A stretch of DNA of 64,000 nt from Bacillus massilinigeriensis (GTDB lineage: Bacteria > Bacillota > Bacilli > Bacillales > Cytobacillaceae): the NCBI RefSeq assembly GCF_900117315.1, contig NZ_LT630337.1, forward strand, positions 321,369 through 385,368, in the 5' to 3' direction. Both the position numbers and the translations under genes were made by a program. Positions 44,046 to 52,613 of the stretch are shown piece by piece. Within the stretch, counting starts at the first letter, position 1; every line of letters starts with the position of its first letter. The notes under the pieces were generated by a model. It was given only the letters and a program-made list of their open reading frames with translations, was not told the DNA's origin and did not search any database.

Positions 44046-45428
44046 GTGAAAAACGAACAATCGATTAAAATAAAAGAAAATCAGACCTTTCCGCTTACGA
44101 TTAAGAGGTTAGGCATCAATGGCGAAGGGGTCGGGTATTTTAAAAGGCAGGTCGTTTTTGTTCCTGGTGCCTTGCCTGGGGAGGAGGTCGTTGTTGAAAC
44201 AACAAAAATCCACCCGAAATTTGCCGAGGCAAAAATCAAAAACATCCGCAAAAAATCACCATACCGTGTTCAACCACCGTGTCCAGTTTATGAGGAATGT
44301 GGAGGGTGCCAGCTTCAACATCTGCGCTATGATATTCAGCTAAAAGAAAAAAGGGATATTGTCATTCAGGCCTTGGAGAGGCATACAAAATTACCTGTGG
44401 AATCACTAGATATAAGGGATACGATTGGAATGGAGGATCCGTGGAACTATCGAAATAAAAGTCAATTTCAAGTTGGGAAAAAAGATGAAAAAGTGTTGGC
44501 GGGCCTTTACGGGTTGAACTCTCATCGCCTGATTCATATTGATCACTGTGCGGTTCAGCATCCAAAAACAACTAAAGCTACTGGGAAGGTTAGAAAGATT
44601 CTCGAAAAATTAAATGTTCCTATTTACAACGAACGAACGAAAAAGGGCATTGTGCGAACCATTGTCACTCGTGTTGGTGTGCAGACCGGGGAATTGCAAA
44701 TTGTCTTAATAACGACGAAGAAAGAGCTACCCCATAAGGATCAAATTGTGGTAGAAATCAAAAAGCGCATGCCTGAGGTAAAATCAATCGTTCAAAATAT
44801 TAATGGAGAAAAGACGTCGCTAATATTTGGAAAGGAAACGATTGCGTTAGAAGGAAGAGAATACATTCAAGAGTCTCTTGGAGATTTATCCTTCGAGCTA
44901 TCAGCAAGAACCTTTTTTCAATTAAATCCTGAACAAACCATCAAGCTTTATGATGAAGTGAAAAAGGCCGCTTCTCTAAAAGGAAAAGAAAAGGTGGTCG
45001 ATGCCTACTGTGGGGTTGGAACCATTGGTTTATGGGTAGCTGACCAAGCCGCTGAAATACGTGGCATGGATGTGATTCGTGAATCCATTGATGATGCGAA
45101 GAAAAACGCAGCCCGGCACGGAATCAAGCATGCTCACTATGTCACTGGTAAAGCAGAGGAAGTCTTCCCAAAATGGGCAAAGGAAGGCTGGAAACCAGAT
45201 GTGGTAATTGTCGATCCGCCACGTACGGGACTAGACGGGGGACTACTCAGATCTCTCCTCAAATCTCAGCCAAAGAAAATTGTCTATGTATCCTGCAATC
45301 CTTCCACTCTTGCGAAGGATATTGCAGTGCTTTCCGAGAAGTACCAGGTGAAGTATATTCAGCCGGTGGATATGTTTCCGCAGACGGCACACGTGGAGTG
45401 CTGTGCGTTGATAAAATTAAAAGTGTAA
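44046..45428 (+). CDS. TrmA/RlmD family 23S rRNA (uracil-5-)-methyltransferase
   Basis: A 460-residue enzyme. A TRAM domain (about 10-70) is followed by the 4Fe-4S motif [14 protein letters not shown], the SAM motif [24 protein letters not shown] and the nucleophile Cys in [13 protein letters not shown]. subtilis has two such genes (YefA/RlmCD and YfjO); position near pdaA suggests YfjO. GTG 44046 is chosen over GTG 44037 because GGAG ends just before the latter. Confidence 0.88.
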   Translation: MKNEQSIKIKENQTFPLTIKRLGINGEGVGYFKRQVVFVPGALPGEEVVVETTKIHPKFAEAKIKNIRKKSPYRVQPPCPVYEECGGCQLQHLRYDIQLKEKRDIVIQALERHTKLPVESLDIRDTIGMEDPWNYRNKSQFQVGKKDEKVLAGLYGLNSHRLIHIDHCAVQHPKTTKATGKVRKILEKLNVPIYNERTKKGIVRTIVTRVGVQTGELQIVLITTKKELPHKDQIVVEIKKRMPEVKSIVQNINGEKTSLIFGKETIALEGREYIQESLGDLSFELSARTFFQLNPEQTIKLYDEVKKAASLKGKEKVVDAYCGVGTIGLWVADQAAEIRGMDVIRESIDDAKKNAARHGIKHAHYVTGKAEEVFPKWAKEGWKPDVVIVDPPRTGLDGGLLRSLLKSQPKKIVYVSCNPSTLAKDIAVLSEKYQVKYIQPVDMFPQTAHVECCALIKLKV

Positions 45429-46167
45429 CCCAATAATAATCTCCTGTGCCACAAAACAAATCCATAGCAAAATCAATTTAAAGTTCTGATATGCCTGTGA
45501 AAGACGTGTGGACAAAGGCAGGAAAAAAAGAAAGAATAAAGAGAGTGAAAACAGGAATCCCATCCTTTTTGCCCGAAAAAAGGCATGAGGAAAAACGTAA
45601 AACCTTGCCCCATCAATGATTGAATGAACGTGTGAGGGATTCTTACGAACCCCAAAAGCATGAAAAAAGGCAGGAGAAAACCCTTGTCCCTATCAACCTA
45701 ATTCCTGTCCTTTTAGCACGACATTATTTTGATTTAAAATAAAGTTGTGGGAGAAAAAGTGGAGAAAAAAATCGGGAAAATGAGTGATTAGTGCAGGATT
45801 TTATTTTAAATAGGTGAATATTCGGAAAAAAGAATGCAGGAATGACAAGGGTTTGAGAAAATGAGTGTAGCAATACATTAATATTTCTGAACATAGTTAG
45901 AACAGTTTCAAGAGAAACAGAAAAAACAAAAATTTTTATGAGAAATGGGAGAACTTCCTGTTTCTCTTTTTTAGGTTTTAGGGGAAAGGGAAATGCAGGA
46001 GGGGGTAACGTGTTATTGTTTATTTCCATCACTATGTATTAACAAAATTTTCATGAGAGTTGGTAAAAATGAAATGTATAGTGGGAGTAGTGATTTGTAA
46101 AAAATAATTTACATAGAAATTCATCGGTTGAAGAATACTATTAGGTTGGTATAGGAAAGGTGGATTA
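45429..46167. other. Gene-poor junction with an orphan terminator
   Basis: About 740 bp at the edge between the conserved backbone and the accessory region. It holds AGAGAAACAG (45911-45920) pairing with CTGTTTCTCT (45958-45967) and a TTTTTT run, a plus-strand terminator with no clear gene before it. A 42-codon frame at 45491-45619 (MPVKDVWTKAGKKERI...) lacks a ribosome site. A small RNA or a decayed gene could occupy this space. Confidence 0.45.
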
Positions 46168-46236
46168 ATGCAAACTAATGTTAGTTACACTAAAAGTGTA
46201 GCCTTACATTATGAAAAAAGAGAGGAAACAAAATGA
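46168..46236 (+). CDS. 22-residue leader peptide overlapping the next gene
   Basis: The ATG follows GGAAAGGTGG. The peptide begins MQTNVSYTKSVALHYEKR and ends in TGA that overlaps the next ATG (ATGA, 46233-46236). This is the standard geometry for translational coupling. It is too short for a domain. Confidence 0.5.
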   Translation: MQTNVSYTKSVALHYEKREETK

Positions 46237-46814
46237 AAGAACATAGTCAAATCATTCGATTAGATGGAAGGAATACCTTTCTGGAAGTAATGAACAGTGC
46301 GTTCGTTATCGGGAAAGTTCAGATTAATTTTATTGAATATGATGTGACTGCTGATAAAGGAAACCGTATTAAACAACAAATTAATATTTATGTGGATATA
46401 GATAAGTTACTTCTTTTCGGAAATGATGTATTAACAGGCAGAATGAATCAGTTAGGGAAGATGGCAAGAGAAGAGCAAATTAAGAAAGGGTTTAAGTATT
46501 CTAAGGAAATTTGGTTAGACTTAGGTGGTATATCCGCAAAGTTATTGATTGAACGTGGCAAAGCACGTTCTGATGGGAAAAGCCTATCTCGACAGATGAA
46601 ATTAACCCCAGGTGAAAAATTACCTTGGATAATATCAGCAGAAGAAGGAGCAGGAGAAGAAACAGAAACAGGTTTAATCGTTCCGAAATATGTGGGCAAC
46701 AGAGCAGAGAAGATTGTTCGTGTCCCTCTTTCAAATGAAGATTTAAAAAGATTCGTTCTTATAACACAAGCACATATTGAGGGCTTTATAGGTTCACAAT
46801 ACCAAATAAATTAG
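46233..46814 (+). CDS. Hypothetical protein of the accessory region
   Basis: A 193-residue soluble protein. Residues 5-70 are predicted strands (IIRLDGRNTFLEVMNSAFVI, then INFIEYDVTADKG), and the middle is basic (GKMAREEQIKKGFKYSKEIW, ARSDGKSLSRQMKL). There is no signal, zinc motif or known catalytic pattern. It looks like the uncharacterised plasmid or integrative-element proteins that may bind nucleic acid, but this is only an impression. It is coupled to the leader peptide. Confidence 0.65.
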   Translation: MKEHSQIIRLDGRNTFLEVMNSAFVIGKVQINFIEYDVTADKGNRIKQQINIYVDIDKLLLFGNDVLTGRMNQLGKMAREEQIKKGFKYSKEIWLDLGGISAKLLIERGKARSDGKSLSRQMKLTPGEKLPWIISAEEGAGEETETGLIVPKYVGNRAEKIVRVPLSNEDLKRFVLITQAHIEGFIGSQYQIN

Positions 46815-46959
46815 ATGACTTAACTTTGTTTTATTTGTTTTTTATTTGAACCAGCTTTGATTATTTGAAGTTTGCTTATCATCCATCTTGAAATAGACGG
46901 AAAGAATGTTATGATGTAATTGAAATAATAGTCAGTTAAAAAATAGGGATTGGTGCAAT

Positions 46960-47064
46960 ATGAAGAGATATAGTGCTCTTGCTAAAAATTCCATACAACA
47001 TACAACGAACGCTCAGTCACAGGACTGGGCGTTTTTCATATTGTTTGTTACCAAACGCTATTGA
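46960..47064 (+). other. Small ORF containing a terminator hairpin
   Basis: A 34-codon frame (MKRYSALAKNSIQHTTNAQS...) is preceded by TAGGGATTGGTG. A strong stem ACGCTCAGTC/GACTGGGCGT with TTTTT (47009-47037) lies inside it, so translation and termination would interfere. It could be an attenuator or a short RNA. It precedes a row of small genes. Confidence 0.35.
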
Positions 47065-47082
47065 AAGGAGTGATGTGATTGC

Positions 47083-47127
47083 ATGAAAATTTATGCTCTT
47101 TATAAAGAATTGGCTAAAAGGAATTAA
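47083..47127 (+). pseudogene. 14-codon remnant, MKIYALYKE-type small protein
   Basis: The ATG follows AAAGGAGTG. MKIYALYK is the usual start of a family of about 60-residue mobile-element proteins known to me as MK(I/L)YALYKGDE..., but here the frame stops after 14 codons. It may be a truncated copy or a leader peptide for the next gene. Confidence 0.35.
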
Positions 47128-47162
47128 AGACAAACATCAAATGACCATAGGAGGATTAAGAA

Positions 47163-47375
47163 ATGAGTAACGTATTAGATAATGATGTTGATATTTTAGA
47201 AATGGTTGACGCTATATCGTTGGATGACGTTGAAATGGATAATGATATTCGGGAATGGTTGCAACAAACACAGTTGGCACAAATACAGGATTACGGATTT
47301 AGCGAGGTAGACAGGGAAGAGGAGTATTCAGCCATACTAAATGAAATATCCCATGATTATTTAATGGAACGATAA
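47163..47375 (+). CDS. Acidic hypothetical protein, 70 residues
   Basis: The ATG follows ATAGGAGGA. The protein is strongly acidic (NDVDILEMVDAISLDDVEMD) and helical, without cysteines or membrane segments. Acidic small proteins next to mobile genes can be DNA mimics or antitoxins, but nothing here proves either. It is 14 bp upstream of the next gene, so the two probably form an operon. Confidence 0.55.
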   Translation: MSNVLDNDVDILEMVDAISLDDVEMDNDIREWLQQTQLAQIQDYGFSEVDREEEYSAILNEISHDYLMER

Positions 47376-47389
47376 CAAGGAGTGAGACT

Positions 47390-47629
47390 ATGCCGAACCT
47401 AATTCCGAAAGCAAAGGGGCAAAAAATAACTTATGCAGATATTGAACAGTTTCCAGAGAAATTGACCGAATTGTTTGATGGGGAATTTATTTTTATGGAG
47501 AGTGAAAAAAGGGCTGTACTGCTGACGTATTTAACAAGTTTTGGATTGAGGTATTTATTAGATATTCTCCCATTAGAGTCCATTAAGGAACTGGAAGATT
47601 TGTTAAGTGAAATGAGTGAAAAAGATTAG
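47390..47629 (+). CDS. Hypothetical protein, 79 residues
   Basis: The ATG follows CAAGGAGTG. The protein begins MPNLIPKAKGQKITYADIEQ and has a helical C-terminal half (LLDILPLESIKELEDLLSEM). No family recognised. It pairs with the acidic 70-residue gene upstream. Confidence 0.55.
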   Translation: MPNLIPKAKGQKITYADIEQFPEKLTELFDGEFIFMESEKRAVLLTYLTSFGLRYLLDILPLESIKELEDLLSEMSEKD

Positions 47630-47839
47630 AAAAACCCATTTCTTACAGTTCAGTCAAACAGCTATCTTAATTTAAAAGGGGGGATTTTTCAAAAAAGGAA
47701 GAAGAGGGAGGTTTCCGAGGCTAACCCACTTCTCCATCTCATTAAAAACCCATCAGACAAGATACTGAAGGTTATGTAAATTATAACATAATGAATGATA
47801 ACGAAGGAAAATAATTGTAATAAAAAAGTTGGTGAGGAA

Positions 47840-48022
47840 ATGAAAGCTGATGAAAAATTAGTTAAGGAAATTGAGGAGTTCGAGGATGCCTTTGCTGTTC
47901 CTCGAAACCCGAATCAAGCAAGGGTTAAGGTTAGAGCCTTGTGAGATTACTGTCAGTATGAAAAATGTGGGGTAGAGCCGAAAGATTTAACATCCGAGGA
48001 AATGAGGAAATTTCTCGACTAA
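47840..48022 (+). pseudogene. Small gene broken by an in-frame TGA
   Basis: From ATG 47840 (after GGTGAGG) the frame encodes MKADEKLVKEIEEFEDAFAV and on to RVKVRAL, then TGA at 47942, then continues DYCQYEKCGVEPKDLTSEEM to a TAA at 48020. Both halves look like one charged 60-codon protein. TGA is one base from TGG (Trp), so a nonsense mutation is the simplest reading. Confidence 0.55.
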
Positions 48023-48155
48023 CTGTTTTAGGAATATATTTAAAATAATTGGTAATTTTCGCTTGAATATTTGTGTTAAATTTATTATAGGAAATTGCCG
48101 ATAAAATAAGTGAAATAAACACTTACATCAAAGACTATACAGGAGAGATTAAAAA

Positions 48156-48536
48156 ATGATATTTCTATACCATGCAACAAAATTAAGTAATTACTATAAA
48201 ATCATCCGAGACGGTGTAGTTAAAAGAGGAATAGGCGGAGAGATTTATTTTACAACCCAGGAGGCTCATAGCGTTAATTGGGTGGACCTTACAGGCAATA
48301 GCAATGCAGAAGATATTGTTTGCTTTCGGATTAATGCGTTTAAATTAGACCAATCAAAAATAGAGGATGGAATAGACCACGACCCAAACTTCTTTAAGGG
48401 GATAACGGTTAAGACATACAGCGAAGACATTCCAATTGAACTTTTTGATTTGGATTATGTCATGAAATATGAGTCGAAATATAAAGAATCTCGAAAAGAA
48501 AAGCAAAAAACGTCAAAAAAACATAAAGGGAACTAA
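48156..48536 (+). CDS. Possible small ADP-ribosyltransferase-fold protein
   Basis: A 126-residue protein starting after CAGGAGAG. IFLYHATKLSNYYKIIRDGV, GEIYFTTQEAHSVNW and DIVCFRINAFKLD form the order [LYHAT ... G-I-Y-F-T ... VCFRI] seen in ART-like folds such as RNA 2'-phosphotransferase or DarT relatives. The C-terminus is a basic tail. The fold is inferred from pattern only; catalytic residues are not established. Confidence 0.5.
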   Translation: MIFLYHATKLSNYYKIIRDGVVKRGIGGEIYFTTQEAHSVNWVDLTGNSNAEDIVCFRINAFKLDQSKIEDGIDHDPNFFKGITVKTYSEDIPIELFDLDYVMKYESKYKESRKEKQKTSKKHKGN

Positions 48537-48551
48537 TATTCTCTGAAACAT

Positions 48552-48590
48552 GAGGGAATTGGAACAAAACTTTTAATTCCCTCGTTCTTA
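48552..48590 (+). terminator. Hairpin after the ART-like gene
   Basis: GAGGGAATT (48552-48560) pairs perfectly with AATTCCCTC (48575-48583), followed by a weak T tract (GTTCTTATT). Confidence 0.55.
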
Positions 48591-48645
48591 TTCCAAAAAG
48601 GAATGGAAAGACTTGAATAAAGCAGAAATCGCATAGGGTCAGAAA

Positions 48646-48972
48646 CTATTTATTTTCAAACTCATTTAGCAAATCGGATTTAGCCTCATTTAAAAGCCCA
48701 ACCGCATTAATATCATTCTTAAAACTTTCGTCATGCCATTCGACAATTACATTGGGTAGGGGAAAATTATAGACCTCTGCAACCCTAACTGTAACAATAT
48801 CATCTACATCGCAATCGTCATCTTCTTTATACCAGGTCACTTTTAAAACGGTGGCTTCTGCAAAATTAATATAGTTCCCATTTTCATCTTCATCGTATCC
48901 GTAGCCAACTTCATCATATACTAAAAAACAACGCTCGATAGTTTCGTCATTTACCACTAAATCAAATTCCAT
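48646..48972 (-). CDS. Acidic hypothetical protein, 108 residues
   Basis: A very acidic, beta-rich soluble protein (MEFDLVVNDETIERCFLVYD, GYGYDEDENGNYINFAEATV, WYKEDDDCDVDDI). No cysteine motif or signal. I do not recognise the family. It is in antisense orientation to its left neighbours and is followed by an AT-rich gap. Confidence 0.55.
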   Translation of the reverse strand: MEFDLVVNDETIERCFLVYDEVGYGYDEDENGNYINFAEATVLKVTWYKEDDDCDVDDIVTVRVAEVYNFPLPNVIVEWHDESFKNDINAVGLLNEAKSDLLNEFENK

Positions 48973-49068
48973 AAAACAAACCTACTTTCTATAAAGTTAA
49001 ATATTAGTCGCTTGAGGGATTAGCTTAGTTTATAAGCCAAGATATGGCTTTAAGAAAAAGTTAATTGA

Positions 49069-49464
49069 TTATTCATCGAACTTTTCACCTGTCATTAGAA
49101 AGTACAATTCTTCTGATTTTCCTTTTGATAGTTTCCCATACTTGCTCTCTGCCTCTTTAACCACTTCAAACCTATCACCTGATGGACTAATCCATAGGAA
49201 GTAATCCGTATCATTTATCTTAAAATCTGCTGGTCGTGCCATACTTACTTGCATTTGCCCATATTCCCAATTTGTACTTTCCGCCAGTTGGATAATATCA
49301 CTTATTTCCTTTTTGTCGGTTACTGTTTTAATGACTTCATAGGTGTCATTTTCACTGTTGATTCTCTCAATCACAATTTTATCAGGCATTTCTACTGTCT
49401 TTTGCGAACAACTTGTAATTACAAAAAGAGGCAATAATAGCATGAACGTACTAATAATTCTCAT
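49069..49464 (-). CDS. Small lipoprotein
   Basis: A 131-residue protein with a lipoprotein signal. The lipobox VITSC puts the acylated Cys near residue 19, after a hydrophobic segment (MRIISTFMLLLPLFVITSC). ATG 49464 follows AAAGGGGGA; a longer frame to 49521 lacks a site. The remainder is a mixed fold with WEYGQMQVSM and DYFLWISPSGDRF. It resembles other Bacillus lipoproteins of unknown role. Confidence 0.7.
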   Translation of the reverse strand: MRIISTFMLLLPLFVITSCSQKTVEMPDKIVIERINSENDTYEVIKTVTDKKEISDIIQLAESTNWEYGQMQVSMARPADFKINDTDYFLWISPSGDRFEVVKEAESKYGKLSKGKSEELYFLMTGEKFDE

Positions 49465-49620
49465 AGATTTATAATCCCCCTTTACCAGTATTATACTATA
49501 AGGCAATTCCATTAATAGCATTATTCAAGAGAGCAAAGATTAACCTGTTTTATTGTTTAATCCTGTTTTATCATGCTCCATCATCGAATATTCTGAGAGG
49601 GTTAAAACTATAATATAGCA

Positions 49621-49660
49621 AGTTTCTAATAAACTACAAAAGGATTCTATTTTAGAAACT
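49621..49660. promoter_or_regulatory. Inverted repeat upstream of the XRE gene
   Basis: AGTTTCTAA (49621-49629) and TTAGAAACT (49652-49660) are perfect inverted half-sites 31 bp apart, three helical turns. They lie about 60 bp upstream of the XRE regulator start. Confidence 0.45.
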
Positions 49661-49722
49661 ATTAAGACAGGAAGCTCTAATCTATCGAAATGGATTAGAC
49701 AGATTGAACAGGAGGAGTTCAT

Positions 49723-50160
49723 ATGGGAAAGGACAGAGTCATGTCTCGAAACTTTGCAGAGAAACTCAAATTCTATAGGCTTGAAAGGTCATATTCTTTG
49801 AAGGATGTTCAACGCATTACTGGGATTGATGCTGGATATATCAATAAATTGGAGAATGGAATTAGACGTGCTCCTTCATATCCAATCCTTCAGAAGTTGG
49901 CATTTGCTCTAAAAGTCGATATTACAGACCTTATTGACATTGAATTACCAGAAAATGAACCGTTGCGTAGTGTTCAAGAGGTGCTGGTATTCACAGAATA
50001 TCTTATCAAAGGAAAGTTACCTTCTTCAGAGGTGCGAGAAAACTTATTATCGGTTATCCAAACGATGCTGGACTGCGATTGGGAGGAACATTGTAAACAT
50101 ACGGACAGTGTTGAAATATTAAACAAGATTGATATTTTTTTAAGGTCACTGAAAAAATAG
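49723..50160 (+). CDS. XRE family transcriptional regulator
   Basis: A 145-residue protein. The HTH (about 13-68) reads KLKFYRLERSYSLKDVQRIT then IDAGYINKLENGIRRAPSYP. The C-terminal half is helical, without a SIN or peptidase domain. ATG 49723 follows AGGAGGAG. A nuclease-like gene follows on the same strand after a terminator. The inverted repeat upstream suggests autoregulation. Confidence 0.8.
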   Translation: MGKDRVMSRNFAEKLKFYRLERSYSLKDVQRITGIDAGYINKLENGIRRAPSYPILQKLAFALKVDITDLIDIELPENEPLRSVQEVLVFTEYLIKGKLPSSEVRENLLSVIQTMLDCDWEEHCKHTDSVEILNKIDIFLRSLKK

Positions 50161-50177
50161 TACATCAAAAAGGTTGG

Positions 50178-50213
50178 AAAAGGAGAACTGTAATTTTTTA
50201 TGGTTCTCTTTTT
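50178..50213 (+). terminator. Terminator between the XRE gene and the next gene
   Basis: GGAGAAC-type stem (GAGAAC with GTTCTC) around an AT loop, followed by TTTTTCT. Confidence 0.6.
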
Positions 50214-50241
50214 CTGTATTTTAAGGGGGAAAAGAAAGAAT

Positions 50242-51240
50242 ATGTCTAAAAATTGTTCAGAACGTGAATTCATCTTTAGCTTGTTCTTGAAGGAGAACAC
50301 ATCTGTTTTAGAAAAAGAACTGAATTTGAAATTGGCAGGAGTTGAATTAGAACCCAAATTTGCAGGATTAAAAATTGACATGTACGGTATTGAGCAGGAT
50401 TTAGGAGTGGAAGTATTCGTAGAGAACCTATTGTTGAAATCCGATTATTCGCATCAATATCGACTTCTAAAATTGATAGAGGCAATAGATAAAGGGGTTA
50501 TTATTTATCAAGCTGTGGCATTTAAAGAAAAGTACGTCAAACAGTTAAGGGATAAAATAATGGATTCTGGAAAAGATATTAACCTTTATTTTGTAACGAT
50601 TAATCCTGATTTATTTCAGGGAATTGACCTATTGAATAGCGGAACACATAAGCTAAAGGTCTTTGAAAATCTTCATATTCTCAGTGAAATCTCTAATCCT
50701 ATTCAATTGCTAAAGGATATAAGCATTATTAACCCGATTCATGGTAATAAGGAATATAGGGAAAAAGATAGTTGGGATTTTACTAAGAGAGAAGACGTAA
50801 ACAACTATTTGTTAAAACAATTAAAGGAGAAAATTCCTTATTTTCTATCCTTCCAAAGACAGAAGTCTAATCTTGATAGTTTAAGAATTATTCCATGCGG
50901 ATTTGGAAAATCAGGGGTCTCGTTGATGATAACTGTGGAAGATATGCGTTATCGTGCTTTCGTAGAGTTGAGATTTACCGAAGATAGTCCGCCAATCTAT
51001 TACAGAATTAAGGAAAGTGAGGAAAAGGCGAGAAAAGTCATTGGGGAGGAGCTCGAATTTTTGGATGATAAGCACACAATATCTTACTCCTTTCAATCAA
51101 AAGGACAAAATATGAAAGAAATAGTTGATAGGTTAGTAACGGTTGCTGAAAAATTTATCCAGGGGTTCACAAATGACGTTCTATACGGAGAGGAAGAAAA
51201 ACAGGATATGTGGGAAGAGGAATTTGAATATAGTCTTTAA
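50242..51240 (+). CDS. Possible DUF4268/restriction-endonuclease-like protein
   Basis: A 332-residue soluble protein with ATG after GGGGGAAAAG. The N-terminal half (to about 140) has the order LEPKFAGLKIDMYGIEQDLGVEVFVE, then a helix and VIIYQAVAFKEKYV, a layout like PD-(D/E)XK proteins (Asp, E-x-E/V core), though the K is not obvious. The C-terminal half (ISFQRQ... VTVEDMRYRAFVELRF) resembles DUF4268 domains. It lies directly after the XRE gene. Function is unproven. Confidence 0.5.
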   Translation: MSKNCSEREFIFSLFLKENTSVLEKELNLKLAGVELEPKFAGLKIDMYGIEQDLGVEVFVENLLLKSDYSHQYRLLKLIEAIDKGVIIYQAVAFKEKYVKQLRDKIMDSGKDINLYFVTINPDLFQGIDLLNSGTHKLKVFENLHILSEISNPIQLLKDISIINPIHGNKEYREKDSWDFTKREDVNNYLLKQLKEKIPYFLSFQRQKSNLDSLRIIPCGFGKSGVSLMITVEDMRYRAFVELRFTEDSPPIYYRIKESEEKARKVIGEELEFLDDKHTISYSFQSKGQNMKEIVDRLVTVAEKFIQGFTNDVLYGEEEKQDMWEEEFEYSL

Positions 51241-51252
51241 ATAAGCAGGAAC

Positions 51253-51284
51253 AAGGCATTGGGTTAATCCAGTGCCTTATTTTA
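51253..51284 (+). terminator. Terminator after the nuclease-like gene
   Basis: AAGGCATTGG (51253-51262) pairs with CCAGTGCCTT (51269-51278), one GU pair, then ATTTTAG. Confidence 0.75.
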
Positions 51285-51308
51285 GTATAAGCATAAGTAT
51301 GGCGAGAT

Positions 51309-51614
51309 TCATTTATCATATAAATTATCAATGTAATCCAAGCAATATGAGCTACCATCGCTTGATAATTCATCTCCACAAAAACTACATTCACCATATC
51401 CTGATGTAGTAGAAACTCCTGCACCACATGTTGGGCAACTGCGAATACCATTATTCGACTGCTTACCAATGATTAGATGTTGGTGTTTATTATAAATGAC
51501 ACTTTGTTTCTTTTCATCTGTATAAACGCCTTTTTCCAATTGTCTACTTCCGCACTTGGAGCATACCTTTGCAGAATTACTCACTAAAGTTTTACAATCC
51601 GTACATCTTTTCAT
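51309..51614 (-). CDS. Double zinc-ribbon protein
   Basis: A 101-residue protein. It has one zinc ribbon at the N-terminus (CTDC...CSKC) and one in the middle (CPTC...CSFC). Such proteins bind nucleic acid or protein partners. ATG 51614 (MKRCTDCKT) has GAAGG before it; an earlier in-frame start at 51641 is possible. It belongs to a run of four small minus-strand genes. Confidence 0.65.
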   Translation of the reverse strand: MKRCTDCKTLVSNSAKVCSKCGSRQLEKGVYTDEKKQSVIYNKHQHLIIGKQSNNGIRSCPTCGAGVSTTSGYGECSFCGDELSSDGSSYCLDYIDNLYDK

Positions 51615-51683
51615 TTTAACCTTCACGATAAACATCCCCATATCTTAAGAATAATTGGAGAAAAACAAGCCACATTTTTCATA

Positions 51684-51878
51684 TTATACAAAATCAAATA
51701 TACCTCCAATGAATCTTCCTATGCCTCTAAGCAACCAGAAAATTAACCTAAAAGGCAAGAAAATTAATTCTGGTATCCAAAGTAAAACATCAAGAAAGAA
51801 ATCCAATATCGAGTAATTATCGCTATTTGTCTTACGTTTACTCTTTTTGCTTTTCTTTCTATGCCACCCTTCCTTCAT
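51684..51878 (-). CDS. Small basic membrane protein
   Basis: A 64-residue protein with a very basic N-terminus (WHRKKSKKSKRKTN) and a long hydrophobic C-terminal half (ILDFFLDVLLWIPELIFLPF, then LIFWLLRGIGRFIGG). No family is recognised. Starts at ATG 51878 or TTG 51887; neither has a good ribosome site. Confidence 0.5.
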   Translation of the reverse strand: MKEGWHRKKSKKSKRKTNSDNYSILDFFLDVLLWIPELIFLPFRLIFWLLRGIGRFIGGIFDFV

Positions 51879-51965
51879 TTGGCTCAACCCATTTCAATAA
51901 AATGATGAAATAACCCCAGAACTTTCAAGATACATATAAATATTTGTTGGCTGGAGAGTTAGATG

Positions 51966-52151
51966 CTATTTTTTGAATAAACTCGGATTTTCGATTCTTG
52001 TAGATATGACTTCTCCGCAATTTAAGCAAAAAGTAAATATTTTATTAGAACCTGAAAATGAAAGTTTTTTGTTTAATGGTTTAATAGGCATGAAATCAGT
52101 TCCTTCTGCAAATTCAACACCGCCACATTTAAAGCATTTCTGTTCATTCAT
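51966..52151 (-). CDS. Small zinc-ribbon protein
   Basis: A 61-residue protein with CFKCGG near the start and CLNCGE near the end, a single four-cysteine zinc ribbon. ATG 52151 follows AGGGGG. Similar short proteins are annotated as transcription-factor-like zinc ribbons in Bacillus; role unknown. Confidence 0.6.
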   Translation of the reverse strand: MNEQKCFKCGGVEFAEGTDFMPIKPLNKKLSFSGSNKIFTFCLNCGEVISTRIENPSLFKK

Positions 52152-52296
52152 ATTCATCAACCCCCTATAACTTTTATTTAAAGTATTTACGTTCAAGAAT
52201 TTATTTAGTTTCATTTTAGGAGCTTTTCGATACTAACCTGAAAGATGAAGAATATGAAGTCGGAAATATCATTACCAAAATCTCTGACATAAAAAA

Positions 52297-52536
52297 TCAT
52301 TTTACTTTCCAATCCTTCTCCATCCTATTCCAAGCATATATTCCAAGAAAAATAGATGGTAACAGGCAAACTATCCAGACGATTAAGCATTCTTTAATGG
52401 TGAATGCCAATCGGAAGGAGTTGAGAAAAAATTTAACGATGTAATAGTCCATCAGCAGTGGCAATGAAATCACCAATCCATACAGGAAGATAAAACGTGT
52501 CTTTCCCTGTTTCCTGATTTGTCCCCAGTTTTTCAT
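52297..52536 (-). CDS. Small membrane protein, two helices
   Basis: A 79-residue protein with two membrane helices (FIFLYGLVISLPLLMDYYIV and CLIVWIVCLLPSIFLGIYAW) and a basic start (MKNWGQIRKQGKTR). ATG 52536 follows AAAGGAG. No family is recognised. Confidence 0.6.
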   Translation of the reverse strand: MKNWGQIRKQGKTRFIFLYGLVISLPLLMDYYIVKFFLNSFRLAFTIKECLIVWIVCLLPSIFLGIYAWNRMEKDWKVK

Positions 52537-52613
52537 TCGGACTCCTTTACCTCCTTTAATTTTGCAGGAACTGAACGCCCAAATGGTGTTTATTACATAA
52601 ATATATCTGAAGG

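Noticed and set aside
45491-45619. 42-residue protein MPVKDVWTKAGKKERI...
   Set aside because: No ribosome site, skewed composition; mentioned only in the gap entry.
47942-47944. Selenocysteine TGA
   Set aside because: No SECIS-like hairpin evident, no selenium genes seen; a nonsense mutation is simpler.
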